The translations under genes and the position numbers were made by a program. Source: an uncultured Tropicimonas sp. (lineage in GTDB: Bacteria > Pseudomonadota > Alphaproteobacteria > Rhodobacterales > Rhodobacteraceae). From it: a DNA stretch of 64,000 nucleotides. Below the pieces are notes generated by a model. It worked only from the letters and a program-made list of their open reading frames with translations. It was not told where the DNA came from and made no database searches. Positions 33,402-42,920 of this stretch are shown piece after piece. The stretch is taken from contig CANMIP010000028.1 in the NCBI GenBank assembly GCA_947497945.1, positions 24,460-88,459 on the forward strand. Reading direction: 5' to 3'. Position 1 is the first letter of the stretch; each line of letters begins with the position of its first letter.

Positions 33402-34585
33402 GACCGCCCCCACGTTTTCTGGATCAAGGCCGCAATCTCGTCATTGACCGCGTTCAGGCTCTCGATGGCCCTGTCATAGGTTGACCGAGTGAACGCGGAC
33501 CGTTCGACTTCATAGAGTGTTTGCTTAGTCAGCCCGGCATCGGAGATCGCCGTGGATTTGACCATCGGTGCGTTCAGTACCATCTCGCCATACATCGTGC
33601 GAAGGAACGCAACGATACGGTTTTGCGGCGCGTCGGTCGGCTCGTAGCGAGTGAGCAGGTAGCGCATCCAGTCGTGCTGCATGTCGGCGCCGCTCTCCGC
33701 GATGACATCCATCAGATCAGCAGTCATACGGAGAAACTGACTCATCGACATGACATCGAGCATCTCCGGGTGAATCGTCACCAGCACCCCGGTGGCGGCC
33801 GAGAGTGCTGACATGGTAAGGAATCCCAGTTGCGGTGGGCAGTCGAGTACGACCACGTCATATCGTTCATCGACCTGCGCCAGCGCTTCTTTGACTCGGA
33901 AAAAAAACAACCCGGCGTGACCCTGTGCCAACGCACGCGGGGTCTCGTGCTCGAACTCCATGAGTTCGAGATTGCCCGCGATCAAGTCGAGATTCGGAAT
34001 ATAGGTCGGGCGGATGATCTCGGCGATGGGGCAGGGGTCTTCGTAGCGGAGCGCATCGTATATCGTGCCGCCATCGGTCAGGTCGAACTCCGGTTGCACC
34101 CCATGCAGGGCGGTCAGCGAGGCCTGCGGATCGAGATCGATAGCCAGCACTCGGTAGCCGCGCAAGGCGAGGTGCTGGGCAAGATGGGCGGAGGAGGTTG
34201 TCTTTCCCGAACCACCCTTAAAATTCATCACACCGATGACCTGTAGGTGGTCGCCCTCACGCCGACCTGGCAGGTAATCACCCGGACGCCTTGCCGTCTT
34301 TTCAAGGAGATAGCGGAGTTCCTGGATGTCACGGGCCGAGTAGAGCCGGCGGTTGCCTCGGGTCAGTTCCGGCGAGGGGCCTTTGCCGTCGAGATGCAGT
34401 TTCCGCAGGTAAGAATCATTGACCCCAAGCAGCGCTGCAGCTTCACCAGAGGTGAATTTCCGCATCGCCTTCTCGGCGTCCGGCGGGAAAAGGCTTTCCC
34501 GCTGGGCGTGAAGTTGCGATGCCAACACCTCGGAGTGTTGACGGATGACCGCATTGATATTTTCATGCGCGGCGGGGTTATTCAT
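33398..34585 (-). CDS. repA: RepA partition ATPase (ParA family)
   Basis: 395 residues. N-terminal helix-turn-helix (FTSGEAAALLGVNDSYLRKLHLDG) and a ParA/MinD domain with deviant Walker A KGGSGKTT (near 123-130), IDLDPQASLT and VVLDCPPQLGFLT. First gene of repABC; segregates the replicon with RepB and represses the operon by binding its promoter. The upstream 34586-34887 stretch is the presumed promoter region. Confidence 0.93.
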   Translation of the reverse strand: MNNPAAHENINAVIRQHSEVLASQLHAQRESLFPPDAEKAMRKFTSGEAAALLGVNDSYLRKLHLDGKGPSPELTRGNRRLYSARDIQELRYLLEKTARRPGDYLPGRREGDHLQVIGVMNFKGGSGKTTSSAHLAQHLALRGYRVLAIDLDPQASLTALHGVQPEFDLTDGGTIYDALRYEDPCPIAEIIRPTYIPNLDLIAGNLELMEFEHETPRALAQGHAGLFFFRVKEALAQVDERYDVVVLDCPPQLGFLTMSALSAATGVLVTIHPEMLDVMSMSQFLRMTADLMDVIAESGADMQHDWMRYLLTRYEPTDAPQNRIVAFLRTMYGEMVLNAPMVKSTAISDAGLTKQTLYEVERSAFTRSTYDRAIESLNAVNDEIAALIQKTWGRS

Positions 34586-34605
34586 TTCTCTGCCCTCGTG
34601 CCGTG

Positions 34606-34642
34606 TTCACGGATTTTCCCGTTTTGACACTCTTTTCCGTGA
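34606..34642. promoter_or_regulatory. Candidate RepA operator upstream of repA
   Basis: TTCACGGA (34606-34613) and TCCGTGA (34636-34642) form an interrupted inverted repeat 20 bp before the repA start; CCGTGTTCACGG at 34601-34612 is a short dyad too. Plausible autoregulatory site. I see no supported gene elsewhere in 34586-34887. Confidence 0.35.
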
Positions 34643-34887
34643 CTATTGCCGAACGGTGTGGATTCGCGCAAGAGGAATCTACATTTGGTAGTTCCGGCAC
34701 CTGTGGCGACAACTCTGTCGCCTGAAGAACTGCTCCGTGCATCATCTCATCTCGACTCCATAGTCACTCGCGCCCGACAGAGCGCCGCTATCTGCGAAGG
34801 GATCGTGCTTCGTCGATCAACTGGGGCACGGTCTATGCCTCAAATCTGACAAGAAACTTTCCAACCACTCAAGCAACCATGAGCGGA

Positions 34888-35286
34888 TCACGTTTCCTCG
34901 GGGCCACTACGAGACCGTTTCAAGATCGTAGCCAGTTTCCGAGTGGGTTGTATCAGATCAGATGCCGAAGACGCGGAGGCGGCCAGGTCGAACGCTCGTG
35001 CGAGGCGTTTGACATGATCCACGTTGGCATCAAACAGCTCTGCGCAATGACGCGCCGAAATTGCTGCCTGATGTTCGGCATGCGGCGAACTGGCGGAGGG
35101 TGCAGGCGCTTCGCTGACAGCAGCGGTGCGTTCGGATGCCGTGAAACGCCCCATCCGATCAAACTCGCCGGGCGGATTGCTGAGACCGTTTTGCCGTCGG
35201 CAGAACTCCACGCCAGCAAGGATCTCATCCCTGGTGTAGCCAAGTGGTTCCGCCACCAGTCGAATGATGAATGCAAATTCGCTCAA
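34888..35286 (-). CDS. Unknown 132-residue protein with a TTG start
   Basis: An open frame reaching 35403, but the best start is TTG at 35286 because GGAGG lies 7 nt upstream, giving a product that begins with SEFAFIIRLVAEPLGYTRDEILAGVEFCRRQNGL. The middle is Ala/Ser-rich (APAPSASSPHAEHQAA) and the C-terminus helical with basic residues. No family recognised. It lies upstream of repABC and might be a small regulator. Confidence 0.5.
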   Translation of the reverse strand: MSEFAFIIRLVAEPLGYTRDEILAGVEFCRRQNGLSNPPGEFDRMGRFTASERTAAVSEAPAPSASSPHAEHQAAISARHCAELFDANVDHVKRLARAFDLAASASSASDLIQPTRKLATILKRSRSGPEET

Positions 35287-35471
35287 CGTGAGTCCTCCGT
35301 GTGTTTTTTCGAGACGACTCCCTTGTCGTCCTACGGAGAAACTGGGTTCGGTTATCGAGACAAAAAGCAAAAACGAGTCTGTGCACCAATTTTCCTGGCC
35401 CATCTGCCCGCTCCCTCCGTACGCGGGCGGGAGCAGGCAGATGGAAACCCCATGCCTATGTTTCGATGGAG

Positions 35472-35738
35472 CTATATTGTCTGATTTTCTGGTGTGGCCT
35501 GTTCCACGGCGTTCAACAGAACGCTTGGGTCAATCTGCATGGCACGCGCCAGAACAACGAGTTCGACGACATCCAGTCGGCGGTTGCCCAGTTCGATTTT
35601 TGCAATGAGCGATTGTCGATAACCGAGCGCTTCGGCGAACTCCGCCTGCGACATTCCTCGTTGGGTTCGAATGGTTGCGATGGCTGCTCCTAACGCGAGC
35701 AAACCAGGGCTCCTGATCGATTTTGGCATGCGATTCAT
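35472..35738 (-). CDS. XRE-family DNA-binding protein
   Basis: 88 residues, nearly all a Cro/C1 helix-turn-helix: LGAAIATIRTQRGMSQAEFAEALGYRQSLIAKIELGNRRLD. A short C-terminal tail follows. Divergent from the gene at 35814, with an inverted repeat TTAAGCC...GGCTTAA between them as a likely operator. Could be a regulator or the antitoxin of an unrecognised pair. Confidence 0.85.
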   Translation of the reverse strand: MNRMPKSIRSPGLLALGAAIATIRTQRGMSQAEFAEALGYRQSLIAKIELGNRRLDVVELVVLARAMQIDPSVLLNAVEQATPENQTI

Positions 35739-35775
35739 CCACTGTGACTTGACAGCGGCGTAGCGCAGGAGTGAT

Positions 35776-35796
35776 TTAAGCCTAAATTGGGCTTAA
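35776..35796. promoter_or_regulatory. Inverted repeat operator between the XRE gene and 35814
   Basis: Perfect 7-bp arms TTAAGCC (35776-35782) and GGCTTAA (35790-35796), 7-bp spacer, 18 bp before the ATG at 35814. Probable XRE binding site. Confidence 0.55.
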
Positions 35797-35813
35797 CAGT
35801 TAGAGGTGTGGCC

Positions 35814-36437
35814 ATGACCAACCAACCAAACGACATGCTTATCGAGGCGGACCGCCGAGCCCATGAAGTTCGACTCGCGGTCTATGCTGAGCATGTCGAT
35901 GACCCCGTTGGCAGACAGATGCTCTCGCGCTTGGGCAATGATCTGGTGTTCCGTTCGCTGCTGGAATTGGAACTGAATGGATGTACTTCCTATCGCGGTA
36001 CGCAGGTACTTCTGGCTGGCGAACTTGTTTCGGCGACGACATTCAAACTACGGGCAGGGCGGTTCAGAGGGCGTGAGTGCCGCAGCCTGCAGATCACCAG
36101 CATAGGAATGGCGATGATGTTTAGCGAACAGGAGGGCCTCGAGGGAAATCGATGGTTTGAGTACCTCCGCGGCTCTGTTCTGGGCTATGCATGTATCGAC
36201 GACGGCAAAGGCATCTGCACAACCCGCGAGTTTCTCGAAACATCGCTTGAGATCAACGACATCGAGATACTCAAACGTTGCGTACACCCATTCGGCGGCT
36301 CGTTTCTGTTTCCAGAAACCTGGGGAATAGCTGGAAAAATAACCGAAAAAACAAGGGCTTCAGCATCGAAGTGGTGGTCGCCAGATGTTTATCCCAAACG
36401 GTCCGGTGCGATCATTTCGTTGGAGGAGTCTGTTTAG
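35814..36437 (+). CDS. Unknown 207-residue protein
   Basis: Start ATG 35814 preferred to 35787, which lies inside the operator-like repeat region. The protein is soluble and mixed in secondary structure, with three Cys (GCTSYRG, RECRSLQ, YACIDDG) and a Trp-rich C-terminal segment (SKWWSPDVYP). No catalytic motif or family recognised. Divergent from the XRE gene and followed ~100 nt later by another unknown gene, so it may belong to a regulated accessory cassette. Confidence 0.6.
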   Translation: MTNQPNDMLIEADRRAHEVRLAVYAEHVDDPVGRQMLSRLGNDLVFRSLLELELNGCTSYRGTQVLLAGELVSATTFKLRAGRFRGRECRSLQITSIGMAMMFSEQEGLEGNRWFEYLRGSVLGYACIDDGKGICTTREFLETSLEINDIEILKRCVHPFGGSFLFPETWGIAGKITEKTRASASKWWSPDVYPKRSGAIISLEESV

Positions 36438-36537
36438 AAGAACAGACGTTGCGTGCCGGAACCAAACGGCAGGCACGCTGGACCGAATAGGCAGAGCGAG
36501 CAAGTGTTGAGCATGCCAGGAAAGAAAGCCTGAATCC

Positions 36538-37926
36538 GTGGATGACGATAGCGAACTGAGAGTACATGAAGACCGTCTGCATAGCGATCTCACCGCGGTA
36601 GCGGCATTTATGGCAAGAGATCTTGACGTGGATGAACTGCAGCTCGAGGCCGATCTGCCTTACCCGAATGCCTTTGCCGAAAGTACCCTTCGTGCGGTCA
36701 TAGTCCGCGTTCCCGGTCAGCGTGGGCTGTCAAGGACAGCGGCAACCTTCCTTGAAACGTTGGGGTGGCAGTTCTGGCCGGGCGATATCTTGCGTTCTGT
36801 CACGGTCAATCTGAGGGACCTCTCAGCACATCAACGGATCGAGGCCGAGGCCCGGATGGGGTCAGCGTTAGGACGCCCGATCATCTTACAATGGCCTTGG
36901 GCAGCGCCTGTGGTGGATCATCTCCGGCAGGAACCGGCGGTTCTGCTGGTCGCAGTTCCGGAACGCCAGGCGGTAGTGGTTTATCGCAGGCAGTTCGATG
37001 GTTCCTACGACACCACAGTCGATGACGCGCCGGACGTCATCAGCACAGAGGAACTGCTCAAGAGGTATTCAGTGCCGGATGACGGGCTTTCTACCGCGCT
37101 GGATGGCCCCTCAGCCAAGGTTCCCATCGAGTCCGACTTCGAAACCACCCTGAATGCGGCCGATGTTGTCGAAGAGCAAAACGCTGCGCTTTCGGTCGCA
37201 CTCGGAAAACCGAGTTCCCAGGAGGAGCAGTTCTACGAGAACCGACAAAAACTCGGCCTCGGAGTTGGGCTGGATGCAAAGGGAAACATTGTACGCGCGT
37301 CACCAGAACACGGTTTGGAGGCAGACGGAAAGACCTGGATTGCGGAGGCCAAGCGAGGGGTCGCCGACGAGGCCGCCAATCTCGAGGAGATTGGACCGAC
37401 CCTGGAACGCTATCGGCGACTCGACCAGTTCGACGGCGCGGTACGTCGAAGTCCGGATCTGTCGGAGTCGTTGAGCGATGACAACCTCCACGGCAGTGGC
37501 ACGGGTGTTGGACCCGGCTGCCGAGGCGCCAAATCCCACGAAACATCAAACGGTACCGGTATGAAACGCGAGACAAAGAGTTGGATGGCGGAGAACAGAA
37601 CTGCGTTCGCGGCGCAGGCGGCCTGGCACGGAAGTCACGTTCATCCGCTCGCCAGCATAATCTTGCTGGACCAAGTCCTCGCTCGTCGATCGCATAGCGC
37701 CCCAGCAGATAGTGGAAACATGAACCCTCTTTCTGACGCGGACATCGCCGCATTCCTTGAAGCTTTGGCTCACCTGACCGAACAGCATGGGATTCTCATC
37801 ACTTCTGGCAGCAACGGCGCAACGTTAGAACCAAAACCCAGCGATTTCTCGGGTTACCATGTCATTTCGTCCGTCGGCGATGACGTCCTGGCAATGGCTG
37901 CTGATTCAGATCGGACTCAGCGATGA
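36538..37926 (+). CDS. Unknown 462-residue protein
   Basis: Starts at a GTG with GGAAAG about 15 nt upstream; the start is uncertain. Acidic N-terminus, mixed alpha/beta region to about 170 (VVDHLRQEPAVLLVAVPERQAVVVYRR), then low-complexity acidic stretches and a helical C-terminal domain (AFLEALAHLTEQHG). No family recognised. Its stop overlaps the start of a DUF433 protein (ATGA overlap), so the two are co-translated. A large unknown protein with a tiny DUF433 partner could be a toxin-antitoxin or defence unit; this is speculation. Confidence 0.65.
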   Translation: MDDDSELRVHEDRLHSDLTAVAAFMARDLDVDELQLEADLPYPNAFAESTLRAVIVRVPGQRGLSRTAATFLETLGWQFWPGDILRSVTVNLRDLSAHQRIEAEARMGSALGRPIILQWPWAAPVVDHLRQEPAVLLVAVPERQAVVVYRRQFDGSYDTTVDDAPDVISTEELLKRYSVPDDGLSTALDGPSAKVPIESDFETTLNAADVVEEQNAALSVALGKPSSQEEQFYENRQKLGLGVGLDAKGNIVRASPEHGLEADGKTWIAEAKRGVADEAANLEEIGPTLERYRRLDQFDGAVRRSPDLSESLSDDNLHGSGTGVGPGCRGAKSHETSNGTGMKRETKSWMAENRTAFAAQAAWHGSHVHPLASIILLDQVLARRSHSAPADSGNMNPLSDADIAAFLEALAHLTEQHGILITSGSNGATLEPKPSDFSGYHVISSVGDDVLAMAADSDRTQR

Positions 37927-38141
37927 TTCAGTCCTTTCCGATACCCCGCCTCACGTACCTCCACCCCCGGGAAGACGGTGAAACCGTGATACACGGCACT
38001 CAGCTCACGTGCGGTTCCATCCTTGACCGGATCGATGCAGGCGACAGCATCGACGGGTTGGTTGCAGAGTACGGTGCAGCTATTCCCCGGGCGGCTTTCG
38101 TAGAGGCGATTTCTCACGCCCGATCGCAGTTGGAGAAATAG
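37923..38141 (+). CDS. DUF433-like antitoxin-type protein
   Basis: 72 residues resembling DUF433 proteins (HGTQLTCGSILDRIDAGDSIDGLVAEYG...ISHARSQLEK), a helical HTH-like fold used by VapB45-type antitoxins. It overlaps the preceding 462-codon gene by 4 nt. No PIN-domain toxin follows, so the usual partner is absent. Confidence 0.7.
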   Translation: MIQSFPIPRLTYLHPREDGETVIHGTQLTCGSILDRIDAGDSIDGLVAEYGAAIPRAAFVEAISHARSQLEK

Positions 38142-38231
38142 AGCGCAGCCGTTCGGCAGATGTAAACGCAGGCCGGACAGGTGATCGGGCGAGTGCAGGG
38201 TCTGACGGTTTTGGGCCACGAGCCTGGATCT

Positions 38232-39431
38232 TCAACGCTCAGGTGTGCAGCTCTCCGCCTCCCACCGCGGCAAACGTCTCGGGACATCGACGGTGGCATT
38301 CGCGCGCAGCACGCTGTTCACGTAGTCGATATATGCCGGAATCGAACGTCCAGAGAGGCCGCGGAGCTTTCCAAGCTCGGTCATGCCCGCAGCAACCCGT
38401 GGCCAGGTTTTGGGCGTGAGCAGCTGGTCCGGGTCCTCGGGCAGATCGAGCCCTGCGATGACATCCAGAAACAGGCGATATTGTGCCCTGTTCCTGTCTG
38501 ACAGCCTTGTACGCGGTGCCGGCGTCTTGCGCCTGTCGGTGTCGGCATGTTGAAGCCGCCTGGAATACTGACTCGGGTCTGGGACCCGCCGCAGGAAGGC
38601 GGTGCGTAGTCGTTTGATATAGGTGGTCCAGGTACTTTGCTTGACCGATGTGAGTGGCTTGATGGTGTGGTACAGTAGGTGTCCGGCTTCCAACAGACCG
38701 AGGATGTCTTCGATGCTGCCGCGCGGTGCCAGATCGGCCCGGATGATGACGCGCCAGACCAATTCGGCCGAAGACCGGAAATACCCTGGCTCGTCCTCCG
38801 CGATCTTTTCCAACCAGTCCGGGAATTCCACGGCCGCTGCGGCCTGGAGGCGAGTGGGCGGCATGACAAGATCTGACCGCAGCAGATCGAGGCGGCGGGC
38901 CAGCGGGTTGGTCGTCAGATCGACGAATCGGGCAAAATACCATCGCTCCTGTGTTTCCTTGTCCTCCGCGACGTCGCGGAGCTGATCTGCGATCCAGGCC
39001 TTGGTAATGTCATATGGGGTGCCCAGGCCGCATTCCGCCGCCAGGGACCGGATCCGGCGGATCGCGTGGCTGGCATTCTCGGCCCGGGCGTGATGTCCGC
39101 AATCGAGTTCCGCCAAGACCGCCAGTGTCGCCCAGGGATCGAGCTCCGGGCGGTGATAGGCGATTGCCCGAACGATCTGTGCCCGCAGCCGCATGTGGTT
39201 GCGGCGCGGGTTTCCCGGGATCCGTGTCCTTGTTTCGTCAGGCACCGCATCCCAGCTGTCGGGCAAGAGCGTGTCAAAGTGATCGATCGGATGCTCCAAC
39301 CCTCCGGCGATCCTGGACAGGATCCGGAAGTCAACCGCGCGGCAGGGCCAGTCGGTAGGGCAGGGGGTGCCGGCCGCGGCCTCGGCTTCCAATGTATTTG
39401 CCAGGTCCTGTAGACTCTGAAAGCATTTCAT
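38232..39431 (-). CDS. Unknown protein, third partner of a recombinase array
   Basis: 399 residues from ATG 39431 (GAGGA 5 nt upstream; a TTG at 39443 overlaps the previous stop). Mostly helical and basic; the C-terminal ~150 residues (TWTTYIKRLRTAFLRRV..., YRLFLDVIAGLDLPEDPDQLLT, RSIPAYIDYVNSVLRANA) look like a DNA-binding helical domain, but I find no R-HxxR-Y catalytic set. It could be a degenerate recombinase or accessory subunit. Last of four co-directional genes. Confidence 0.75.
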   Translation of the reverse strand: MKCFQSLQDLANTLEAEAAAGTPCPTDWPCRAVDFRILSRIAGGLEHPIDHFDTLLPDSWDAVPDETRTRIPGNPRRNHMRLRAQIVRAIAYHRPELDPWATLAVLAELDCGHHARAENASHAIRRIRSLAAECGLGTPYDITKAWIADQLRDVAEDKETQERWYFARFVDLTTNPLARRLDLLRSDLVMPPTRLQAAAAVEFPDWLEKIAEDEPGYFRSSAELVWRVIIRADLAPRGSIEDILGLLEAGHLLYHTIKPLTSVKQSTWTTYIKRLRTAFLRRVPDPSQYSRRLQHADTDRRKTPAPRTRLSDRNRAQYRLFLDVIAGLDLPEDPDQLLTPKTWPRVAAGMTELGKLRGLSGRSIPAYIDYVNSVLRANATVDVPRRLPRWEAESCTPER

Positions 39432-39439
39432 CACTGTCC

Positions 39440-40873
39440 TCAAATCAGGTTGGAGATATCATCGAACGGGGCGGCGCAGGCATCTGCCGCTGCCGCCGCG
39501 CATGAGGCAGCGCGCCGGCGCGCATTGTCATCCCGGTAGCTTTCGAGCTGCCGGAATGACCGATGTCCGAGTCCGGTCCGACCATAGGCGAATCCGTCTT
39601 CACCGAGGTCGGCCAGGAACGTCTGGAGGATCGTGCGAGCCAGGTGCGACCCGGATCCGGTCTTGCCATCCGACCCCGCCCGGATGGCTGCATCCCAGGT
39701 GCGCCCGATCCAGCCATAAGCGGCGGGTTCGCCATCATACCTCATGAAAAGCGGTCGGCGCTCCTGGAGCGCCTGGTCGCGAAGGGCGGGAAGGTAGCGG
39801 GGGTCATTGTCGCCAAGCAAGAGCGACTCGAAAAACATGCTGAAGCGCTGCTCGAACTTAACGTGGAGCCGGACATTTGTCTTGTGCTGGATGTAGTTGA
39901 AACAATACCGGTCGGCTTCGGCCTCGTAAAAGACACCTTTTCCCCATATCAGATTTTCTACGACATCCTGCGCCCGCGGCGGGCAGGCAAGGGTAATGCC
40001 AATCGCACAGGCCTTCAGCCGTGCCTGGTGTCGGCGATCCGGGCCGGCCAGGGTCCGGGCGTTCTGGAGATCCCGGCAGACGCCGGCGAGGGTTACCGGC
40101 AGTTCGGGAGCTTGCAGAGAGGTGAACATCTTGAGGGGCGTTTGTCGGGCCTCAAGCATGCAGAATCCGCGGTAGTTCCGATCGAGCCGGTCGCCGGATT
40201 CGGGGGTCACGCCGAGATATTTTCCAAATCGACAGAACTCCTCGGCGGCCGTGCGCATATAGGCCCATCGGGGAGCTGCATCGTCGGGATCTTCACCCTT
40301 CTTGATCGCCCTGCCTCGGGATCGTTGGATCAGGTCATCGTAGAAGGCACATTCGGCCTCGGAATTCTCGAGATCGACTGGCAGTCCGGCTCGCAGCGCA
40401 GACCATGCAAACATACCGAGCCTGTGTTCCATGCGCTTCAGGATCTCGGGGCTATGGGCCTCGTCGCGGCGCAGCTGCTGCAACACCTGCTGCCATTCGA
40501 TCGGCAGCTGATCCGGGCCAACAGATACCGTCCGCCTGTAATCACGCCGCGCTCCGTGATTGTAGCCCCGGAAATTGGCGCGAAGCGCCTGCTCTTGGCT
40601 GGCACGTTCGGCCGCGGCGATCAGCGCTGGTGTGAAGCCGAGTATCTCAAGGCCCTGGGCCAGCGCCTGAAGCGTGCTCGGGGCCGGGCGATCGAGGGCG
40701 CAATGGGCCCGAAGATCGGCAACATCCGGCGCGGTAACACGGTGGACGGCGCAATGCAGGACGAATCCAGAGATCGCCTCGAGCTCCTCGGCACTGGCCG
40801 AGGACACCGCGGGCATCTGCGCAACGCCGGCCATGTGGGCACGACGCAAGATTGACCGGGTACGCGGGTTCAT
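39440..40873 (-). CDS. Divergent tyrosine recombinase (array gene 2)
   Basis: 477 residues from ATG 40873, which overlaps the previous stop as ATGA (an upstream ATG at 40888 is less likely). The C-terminal catalytic domain has Arg in CPPRAQDVVENLIW, HxxR in GSHLARTIL (about His 410, Arg 413), a second His in GLGHRS (about 437) and Tyr in QLESYRDD (about 446). The N-terminal ~250 residues are helical and probably bind the DNA arms. Core residues are intact, so it may be active. Confidence 0.8.
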   Translation of the reverse strand: MNPRTRSILRRAHMAGVAQMPAVSSASAEELEAISGFVLHCAVHRVTAPDVADLRAHCALDRPAPSTLQALAQGLEILGFTPALIAAAERASQEQALRANFRGYNHGARRDYRRTVSVGPDQLPIEWQQVLQQLRRDEAHSPEILKRMEHRLGMFAWSALRAGLPVDLENSEAECAFYDDLIQRSRGRAIKKGEDPDDAAPRWAYMRTAAEEFCRFGKYLGVTPESGDRLDRNYRGFCMLEARQTPLKMFTSLQAPELPVTLAGVCRDLQNARTLAGPDRRHQARLKACAIGITLACPPRAQDVVENLIWGKGVFYEAEADRYCFNYIQHKTNVRLHVKFEQRFSMFFESLLLGDNDPRYLPALRDQALQERRPLFMRYDGEPAAYGWIGRTWDAAIRAGSDGKTGSGSHLARTILQTFLADLGEDGFAYGRTGLGHRSFRQLESYRDDNARRRAASCAAAAADACAAPFDDISNLI

Positions 40874-42852
40874 TTGCCTGTGCTCCATGCGTTCTCGACT
40901 GCATCGGCGCCGGCAATCATGGCGTCCTGGGCAGACTGGGCGGATTTGTCTGGGTTAATGTAGGCATAGCGTTTCTGGCAGACACGGAGCGTGTGTGCGA
41001 GCAGGTCCGCGACCTCCTGCAGGGGCGTTTTATTGCGGATAAGCAGCGAGGCCAGGCCGGTCCGAAACTTGTGAAACGTCATGGAGATGCCGGCGTCATT
41101 GGCTGCGCTCTGGAACCAGATGTCGAAGGTCGAGGGGTTGATGCGCCCACCGCGTTTCCGGATCGACGGGACGAGGTAAATGCTCATGCCGTGAGGGTTA
41201 AGCCTTTTGCCCTGAGGGTCGAGTTCCGGGCCCGGAGGATCGAGGAGAGGGCGGATCTCGGCGAGGTACCAATCGAGTATCTGCGGCCCCTGGCGCTCGT
41301 GGCGCAAGGACATCTCGGGGATCTTCTTTCCTGCCTTTGCCTCCTCGGCCGGGATGAAGAACGTCCAGTTCCGTGGATTGATGTTCGCGCGTCGACCGCG
41401 ATGCCGCAGCCAGAGCGCGTTGCGCAGGCGCAGGGGACGACCTGCCAGGATGATGGCGCAGATTGCGGCGCAAACGCCGAGGCGAATGACTCGATACCGG
41501 TCGTCGTCGCTGAGCCGGTCCGCACAGAATTTGGCGCTCTCGTCCCGGGCCGGTTCCATGAGTTTCAGGGCTTTGCCGTGGAAGACCCTGTGCAGGTTCC
41601 AGAATCGCCGTTCCTGTTCCGGATCGTTCAGCAGCTTCAGGCACCAGCTCTTGATATGCTCCGGCATCTCGTCACGGCTCACGCCCTTGAAATATTCCGA
41701 CGATTTCAGGCGCCGGCGGATCTCGGTCGGGAGACCGGAGGCGGCGTCGCATTTCTCGAACACGACGGCAATCGTCTTGTAGTAGGCGAGGGCGGTATCG
41801 GCCTGCACCGCTGTCGGCAGGTGTTCCCTGTCCTGCGTCGCCCGGATCGTCGCGGAGATATGTTCCGGGGCGAAGAGCCCGTCGACATCGTTGACGGAGT
41901 TCAGGTCGGCGATGGGCTGGTTATAGGCGACCTCCGCATTGGGTTCGCAATGGGGCAACAGGCGGATGTGATATCGGAGTGCGGCGCGATAACTGTTGCG
42001 CGTGTTTTCGTCGACATCGGGATGAGCTTCATTGGTGTTGATGTCGATCCGAGAGGCCGCGGTTGCGACCAGTTCATCGACTCGTTTCTCGATATGTTCG
42101 GGCAGCGGATCGGTTGCGCGCCGGGTGGGCAGGGGCGGCAAGCCTGTCGTCGGCAGCAAGTCGCCGAATTCCAGGACGCCCTGCCAGTCATTGACCTGGC
42201 GTATCGCACGGCGGGCGAGCTGTCGTTCCTCGTTCGTGACGAATGCGGCGTCGAGGATCTCTACGGCATCCGCGTCCTCGAGATCCCAGGGTTCCAGTTC
42301 TGCCCGCCGGGCGATATCGGCGAGTTTGCTGATCAACCCGAATTCCCGCTTGGTGACCGGGCCGCCGATCAGCGGGACGAACAGATCCAGCAACTCGCGC
42401 CAACCATCCTGTGCCTCGTTGCGCGCGGCCCGAGCGGCGTAGGCCCCCATGGCGCCGCGAATGCATCTGCGAACACCTTCCCTGACTTTCTTGTAGCGGG
42501 CCAGGGAGACGTCCACGAGATCCGGGCGCGGGTGCTTTCCACGATTGGATTTTGGGAAGCCGGCATCGAACCATTCGAGCATAGTCGTGAAAGCGCGCGG
42601 CGCAGGCGTATGGTCATCGGGGGCCTCCGAGGCGAGGGTGAGGAGGCAAGCCGGACCGTATCCCCAGACATCCAGGAAGACTCGCAGGTGCTGGAAGTCA
42701 TGCGGCTTGTTTGCCACCGTCCAGTCGCAGACCTCCTGGAAGGAGACGACCCTTGTGTCGCCATGGGCGCGGGCAATCGCGGTGTCTGCCACCGCATTGA
42801 CCCGGAAGATGCTGTTGGGGTTGGGTTGGATTTCGGGGGTTTGGGCTGTCAT
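40870..42852 (-). CDS. Large divergent tyrosine recombinase (array gene 1)
   Basis: 660 residues, much longer than the usual 300-400. C-terminal catalytic domain: Arg box in AGRPLRLRNALWLRH (around 445-455), HxxR in FHKFRTGLASLL (His 594, Arg 597), second His in LLAHTLRV (620) and Tyr in KRYAYIN (629). The long N-terminal region (about 1-400) is helical and unassigned. Coupled by ATGA overlap to the next recombinase; a long inverted repeat lies just upstream of its start. Confidence 0.82.
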   Translation of the reverse strand: MTAQTPEIQPNPNSIFRVNAVADTAIARAHGDTRVVSFQEVCDWTVANKPHDFQHLRVFLDVWGYGPACLLTLASEAPDDHTPAPRAFTTMLEWFDAGFPKSNRGKHPRPDLVDVSLARYKKVREGVRRCIRGAMGAYAARAARNEAQDGWRELLDLFVPLIGGPVTKREFGLISKLADIARRAELEPWDLEDADAVEILDAAFVTNEERQLARRAIRQVNDWQGVLEFGDLLPTTGLPPLPTRRATDPLPEHIEKRVDELVATAASRIDINTNEAHPDVDENTRNSYRAALRYHIRLLPHCEPNAEVAYNQPIADLNSVNDVDGLFAPEHISATIRATQDREHLPTAVQADTALAYYKTIAVVFEKCDAASGLPTEIRRRLKSSEYFKGVSRDEMPEHIKSWCLKLLNDPEQERRFWNLHRVFHGKALKLMEPARDESAKFCADRLSDDDRYRVIRLGVCAAICAIILAGRPLRLRNALWLRHRGRRANINPRNWTFFIPAEEAKAGKKIPEMSLRHERQGPQILDWYLAEIRPLLDPPGPELDPQGKRLNPHGMSIYLVPSIRKRGGRINPSTFDIWFQSAANDAGISMTFHKFRTGLASLLIRNKTPLQEVADLLAHTLRVCQKRYAYINPDKSAQSAQDAMIAGADAVENAWSTGK

Positions 42853-42920
42853 GTCAGGGCCTCGCTGGGGTGTTGGAAAACCGGTTATCGTGGATATTGG
42901 CCGCCGATCGTGCGGGCGAA

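Noticed and set aside
34646..34849. A 67-codon plus-strand frame upstream of repA
   Set aside because: Needs a TTG start with no Shine-Dalgarno and lies in the presumed repABC promoter region.
38232..42852. Recombinase-in-trio (RIT) element
   Set aside because: RIT elements carry three integrases of similar size with full catalytic sets; here the sizes are 660, 477 and 399 residues and the third lacks the catalytic residues.
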